Of a DNA stretch of 64,000 nucleotides, positions 61,025 through 64,000 are shown piece by piece. The stretch is from SAR202 cluster bacterium (GTDB lineage: Bacteria > Chloroflexota > Dehalococcoidia > Lucifugimonadales > UBA3495): NCBI GenBank assembly GCA_013204585.1, contig JABMNL010000042.1, positions 1 through 64,000 on the forward strand, in the 5' to 3' direction. The notes below the pieces were generated by a model. The model worked only from the letters and a program-made list of their open reading frames with translations. It was not told where the DNA came from and ran no database searches. Each line of letters begins with the position of its first letter. Within the stretch, counting starts at the first letter, position 1. The position numbers and the translations under genes were made by a program.

Positions 61025-62827
61025 ATGCGCGTTGCCGATTACGTTATCGAGTTTTTTGAGAACCAAGGCGTCGATCACATATTCACCGTCTCAGGCGGAG
61101 GATCGATTTTTCTCTGTGACGCCTTGGCGGTGGCAAAAAAAATGAAGTATGTTGCCTGCCATCACGAGCAGGCGGCATCCATGGCAACCGAAGCCTATGC
61201 TCGGGTCCGGCAAGACCTAGGAGTCACTCTAGTCACCGCTGGTCCGGGAGGCACCAATACTGTCACCGGAGTCGCTGGTTCCTGGCTAGACCATGTCCCG
61301 CATGTGACCATTTCAGGGCAGGTCTTTTTGGCCCAAACTATCAATAACCATCCCGGTTTGCGGACGTTGGGAGTCCAGGAAATAAACATCGTCGATGTCG
61401 TCCGGCCCATCACCAAATATGCCGTCATGGTTGAGGACGCTCAGGAGATTAAATACCACTTGGAGAAGGCCGTTTACCTAGCAACTCATGGTCGGCCTGG
61501 CCCTACTTGGATTGATCTTCCAGCCAATATCCAAAATGCCAACATCGATGTGGCTACCCTGAAAAGCTATGACCCCAAAGAGGATGAGGAACACCTAGAC
61601 CCCGACTTGGAAGCAAAAATAGGGCAACTTGTAGAATTATTAAGTTCGGCAACGCGGCCCCTAGTGCATGTGGGACAGGGTGTCCGGATTGCTGGCGCTG
61701 AAAAAGAGTTCTTCAAACTCATAGAAAATCTTCGACTACCTTTTGTGACAGCAAGAAACGCCAACGACATCACGTCTTCGGACCACGAATTTTTTGCCGG
61801 TCGTCCTGGGACTTTTGCCGAACGAGGGGCCAATTTTGCAGTACAGACTGCCGACGTATATCTGGCAATAGGCACCCGTCTTTCCCTCGCCCAAACCGGC
61901 TACGACGCAAACAACTATGCGCGCAACGCCAAAGTCATCATGGTTGATATTGACCAGGCAGAGTTGGATAAAGACACCGTCAAATTACATCTGAAGATTA
62001 AATCCGACGCAAAGCTTTTCTTAGAAGAACTGAACCGACAGCTTTCCCAGACGGAGTTGGATAACCATCAATGGGATAAATGGATTGCCCAATGTCAACA
62101 GTGGCGACAAAAATACCCGGTCGTTCTACCCGAATACCGAGACCAGGTCGGTAGCGTCAACTCTTATCATTTCATCGATACCCTCTCTGACGTTTTAGAG
62201 TCCGATGATGTAGTCGTTACAGACATGGGCTTTGCCTTTCAGAACACCCACCAAGCCCTTCGTATTAAAAAGGGACAGCGGGTATTCACCAATTGCGGCC
62301 TAGCTGCCATGGGCTGGGGCCTACCGGCGGCGGTGGGAGCCTGTTTCGGGAACGGCAAAAAGCGAACGGTCTGCATTGCTGGCGAAGGAGGGTTCATGAT
62401 GACCGTCCATGAGATGGCAACAATCATGCACCACCGCCTACCAGTCAAAGTGTTTATCTTCAATAATGGTGGTTATCTGACCATCAAACAGACCCAGGAG
62501 CTTGGTTTTGATGGGCGCATCATGGGGGTCAATGAGGACTCGGGGCTCTCTTTTCCAGATTTCATGAAACTCGCCGAAGCCCACAACTTCAAAGGTGTCC
62601 GCCTCACATCCCATCAGGGATTAAAGGAAGCGATTCAGGAAATCATGGACCATGACGGGCCTGTGCTCTGTGAAATCATGATGGATCCGGACCAGATGCA
62701 GGCACCCAAATCCATCAACCGGCGAAACGCTGACGGTACCATGAAACAAACACCTATCGAGGACAGTTTCCCTTTCTTAGATTCGGAAGAAGTCGCAGCA
62801 AATCTGGACATCGTCAACAAGATTTAA
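61025..62827 (+). CDS. ThDP-dependent acetolactate-synthase-like enzyme
   Basis: Protein of 600 residues with the three-domain ThDP decarboxylase/carboligase fold. The catalytic Glu is Glu48 (CHHEQAASMATEAYA). LVTAGPGGTNTVTGVAGSWLDHVP belongs to the pyrimidine domain. The pyrophosphate/metal motif reads G-E454-G-G-F instead of GDG, and the Asn pair (Asn480-Asn481) is kept. Related acetolactate-synthase-like enzymes in glycan loci, such as YerE of Yersinia, attach a two-carbon unit to a keto sugar; a similar role is an inference here. The gene is a clear paralogue of the fused one upstream, including the C-terminal IEDxxPFL-like end. Confidence 0.87.
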   Translation: MRVADYVIEFFENQGVDHIFTVSGGGSIFLCDALAVAKKMKYVACHHEQAASMATEAYARVRQDLGVTLVTAGPGGTNTVTGVAGSWLDHVPHVTISGQVFLAQTINNHPGLRTLGVQEINIVDVVRPITKYAVMVEDAQEIKYHLEKAVYLATHGRPGPTWIDLPANIQNANIDVATLKSYDPKEDEEHLDPDLEAKIGQLVELLSSATRPLVHVGQGVRIAGAEKEFFKLIENLRLPFVTARNANDITSSDHEFFAGRPGTFAERGANFAVQTADVYLAIGTRLSLAQTGYDANNYARNAKVIMVDIDQAELDKDTVKLHLKIKSDAKLFLEELNRQLSQTELDNHQWDKWIAQCQQWRQKYPVVLPEYRDQVGSVNSYHFIDTLSDVLESDDVVVTDMGFAFQNTHQALRIKKGQRVFTNCGLAAMGWGLPAAVGACFGNGKKRTVCIAGEGGFMMTVHEMATIMHHRLPVKVFIFNNGGYLTIKQTQELGFDGRIMGVNEDSGLSFPDFMKLAEAHNFKGVRLTSHQGLKEAIQEIMDHDGPVLCEIMMDPDQMQAPKSINRRNADGTMKQTPIEDSFPFLDSEEVAANLDIVNKI

Positions 62828-62854
62828 TCCATTAATTGATTGGAGAATAAGCAC

Positions 62855-63373
62855 ATGACAGGAAAGGCGCTAATCATCACCGGGCGGCAAGTCCAAGACC
62901 ACGAATATATCTATCCATATTATCGGCTTCAGGAAGAGGGCTATGAAGTAGATGTTGCGGTACGCGGTAAAGAGACCGTGCTGGCAATCATTGGGGTTCG
63001 AATTGAACCTACCAAAGATATCCCCGAGCTAAAGGTAGAAGACTACGAAGTCCTAGTCCTCCCTGGTGGTGCCAAGGCGATGGAATACATGAGACAAGAT
63101 CAGGAGATTCTTGATTTTATCGCCAAATTTCATGCCTCCGGTAAGGTGATTGGTTCTATCTGTCACGCGGGTCAGTTACTTATCTCAGCCAAGCTTGTCA
63201 AAGGGAGAAAAGTCTCCGGTTACTACAGCATCAAAGATGATATCAACAACGCCGGTGGCACCTATGTTGATGCGCCCTTTGTGACGGACGATAGAATTGT
63301 TTCTTGTCCTCATTACAAGCATCTTGGACCGTGGATGAAAGAAGTAATCGCGCAGGCCCAGAAGACTGCATGA
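62855..63373 (+). CDS. DJ-1/PfpI family protein
   Basis: Glutamine-amidotransferase-like fold of 172 residues. The nucleophile elbow is in IGSICHAGQLLIS (Cys), with VLVLPGGAKAMEYMR before it and a His in CPHYKHLGP further on. The family includes proteases, glyoxalase III-like deglycases and chaperones. GGAG lies about 10 bases before the chosen ATG; a TTG 5 codons upstream is less likely. It follows the ThDP enzyme after 27 bases and may remove reactive aldehyde by-products of the sugar route, an inference. Confidence 0.87.
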   Translation: MTGKALIITGRQVQDHEYIYPYYRLQEEGYEVDVAVRGKETVLAIIGVRIEPTKDIPELKVEDYEVLVLPGGAKAMEYMRQDQEILDFIAKFHASGKVIGSICHAGQLLISAKLVKGRKVSGYYSIKDDINNAGGTYVDAPFVTDDRIVSCPHYKHLGPWMKEVIAQAQKTA

Positions 63374-63423
63374 CTTCCGAGATTCGGTAAAATTTGGACA
63401 ACTCACTGGAACACCATTAACGC

Positions 63424-64000
63424 ATGCGTGAATATGACGCTTTAACAGGTTATCCCGAACCAAACCAACCGCGTGTCGTTCATCCAAATATCAGGACGAT
63501 ACACAATCGAATTGTCGCTTCTTATCGTGGCGAAGAATTCTATGACGGGGACCGCAATAATGGGTATGGCGGTTTCAGGTACGACGGTCGGTGGGCGCCG
63601 GTCGCCAAAAACATGTTGGAACAATACTCCCTCAGTGGACAATCAGCGATTTTGCAGATTGGCAGCGACAAGGGTTTCTTGCTCCACGAGTTCCTCCAGA
63701 TCTGTCCCGACATGAAAGTAAGAGGAACCGAAGTCTCCGACTATGCGATTGAATACACGATGCCTTCAGTCAAGTCTTTCGTAGAGCAGGCGCCGTTCAC
63801 GAAACTGCCGTTCGCAGACGAAGAATTTGATTTCATCATTGCCATTGGGCCGGTTTATTCCTTAAACCTACCCGATGCCATCAAATGCCTAAAAGAAATA
63901 CAACGTGCCGGGAGAGGGAAAAGTTTCATAACCCTTGGTGCCTATGAGACGGAAGAAGATTTTCGTCTGTTTCGATACTGGACCCTTCTGGGCAGCACGA
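63424..64000 (+). CDS. Methyltransferase-like protein, cut by the window edge
   Basis: An open frame from ATG 63424 runs off the right edge with at least 192 codons. It begins MREYDALTGYPEPNQPRVV, contains a SAM-binding-like strand ILQIGSDKGFLLHEFL and an acidic second motif (GTEVSDYAIEYT), then LPFADEEFDFIIAIGPVYSL, the pattern of class I methyltransferases of the Methyltransf_11 kind. The first motif (GSDKG) is a variant of GxGxG. Its place in the locus suggests a glycan or lipid methylation, but the acceptor is unknown. Confidence 0.78.
   Translation, partial: MREYDALTGYPEPNQPRVVHPNIRTIHNRIVASYRGEEFYDGDRNNGYGGFRYDGRWAPVAKNMLEQYSLSGQSAILQIGSDKGFLLHEFLQICPDMKVRGTEVSDYAIEYTMPSVKSFVEQAPFTKLPFADEEFDFIIAIGPVYSLNLPDAIKCLKEIQRAGRGKSFITLGAYETEEDFRLFRYWTLLGST

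Overview
The window looks like a chromosomal segment of a Chloroflexota bacterium, most likely Dehalococcoidia/SAR202-like. This is an inference from gene content, not a proven placement. The supporting signs are an adenosylcobalamin-dependent ribonucleotide reductase next to nrdR, a division cluster reduced to rsmH-ftsA-ftsZ with no peptidoglycan genes, a two-subunit 2-oxoacid:acceptor oxidoreductase, a system I cytochrome c maturation set with a CXXXY-type CcmE, moderate GC, and small GC-rich inverted repeats between genes. No tRNA, rRNA, CRISPR array, transposase or prophage gene was recognised.

Layout. Positions 1-14,000 are mostly minus-strand housekeeping genes: a VOC-family protein, pepA, a P-loop kinase, yggT, proC, pdxA, nrdJ, a small unknown gene, nrdR, ftsZ, ftsA and rsmH. 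nrdR is preceded by two NrdR-box-like sites 31 bp apart. At 14,400-17,850 the plus-strand tig-clpP-clpX operon encodes protein folding and proteolysis. At 17,838-27,201 a long compact minus-strand operon reads dprA, topA, a xerC-like recombinase, aroQ, an M24 peptidase, efp, xseA, xseB and a formyltransferase. At 27,350-30,300 is the korAB-type oxidoreductase, followed by a small zinc-finger protein. ccmE (minus) and ccmA-B-C-D (plus) occupy 30,769-33,928. From 34,188 to 42,298 is a metabolic and sensory stretch: acyl-CoA ligase, SDR, zinc-type MDR dehydrogenase, tandem UspA, FAH-family hydrolase, an export-signal-less periplasmic-binding-type protein and a FIST protein. yvcK follows.

From about 44,100 to the right edge is a surface-polysaccharide or glycoconjugate locus, all on the plus strand. 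It has a glycosyltransferase, a possible small membrane protein, a winged-helix regulator fused to a Rossmann-like domain, and a NusG/RfaH-like factor. A 666-bp non-coding leader then carries a 23-bp direct repeat and a hairpin followed by an ops-like sequence. After it come several nucleotide-sugar epimerases, an apparent heptose route (transaldolase, GmhA-like isomerase, GmhB-like phosphatase, HldE-like kinase/nucleotidyltransferase with reversed domain order), a Gfo/Idh oxidoreductase, and a UDP-sugar dehydrogenase homologue lacking the catalytic Cys. The locus continues with an epimerase homologue lacking the YxxxK lysine, a methyltransferase, a cupin-ThDP enzyme fusion, a second ThDP enzyme, a DJ-1/PfpI protein and a truncated methyltransferase.

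The most unusual part is the distal locus at 55,353-63,373. Several enzymes there have altered active sites, and two adjacent paralogous ThDP enzymes have complementary changes at the cofactor-metal site, one of them fused to a sugar-isomerase-type cupin. My working inference is a locally evolved pathway for an unusual, perhaps branched or heptose-derived, sugar, under specialised antitermination control. A second theme is short tandem repeats with a 12-bp period at five separate places.
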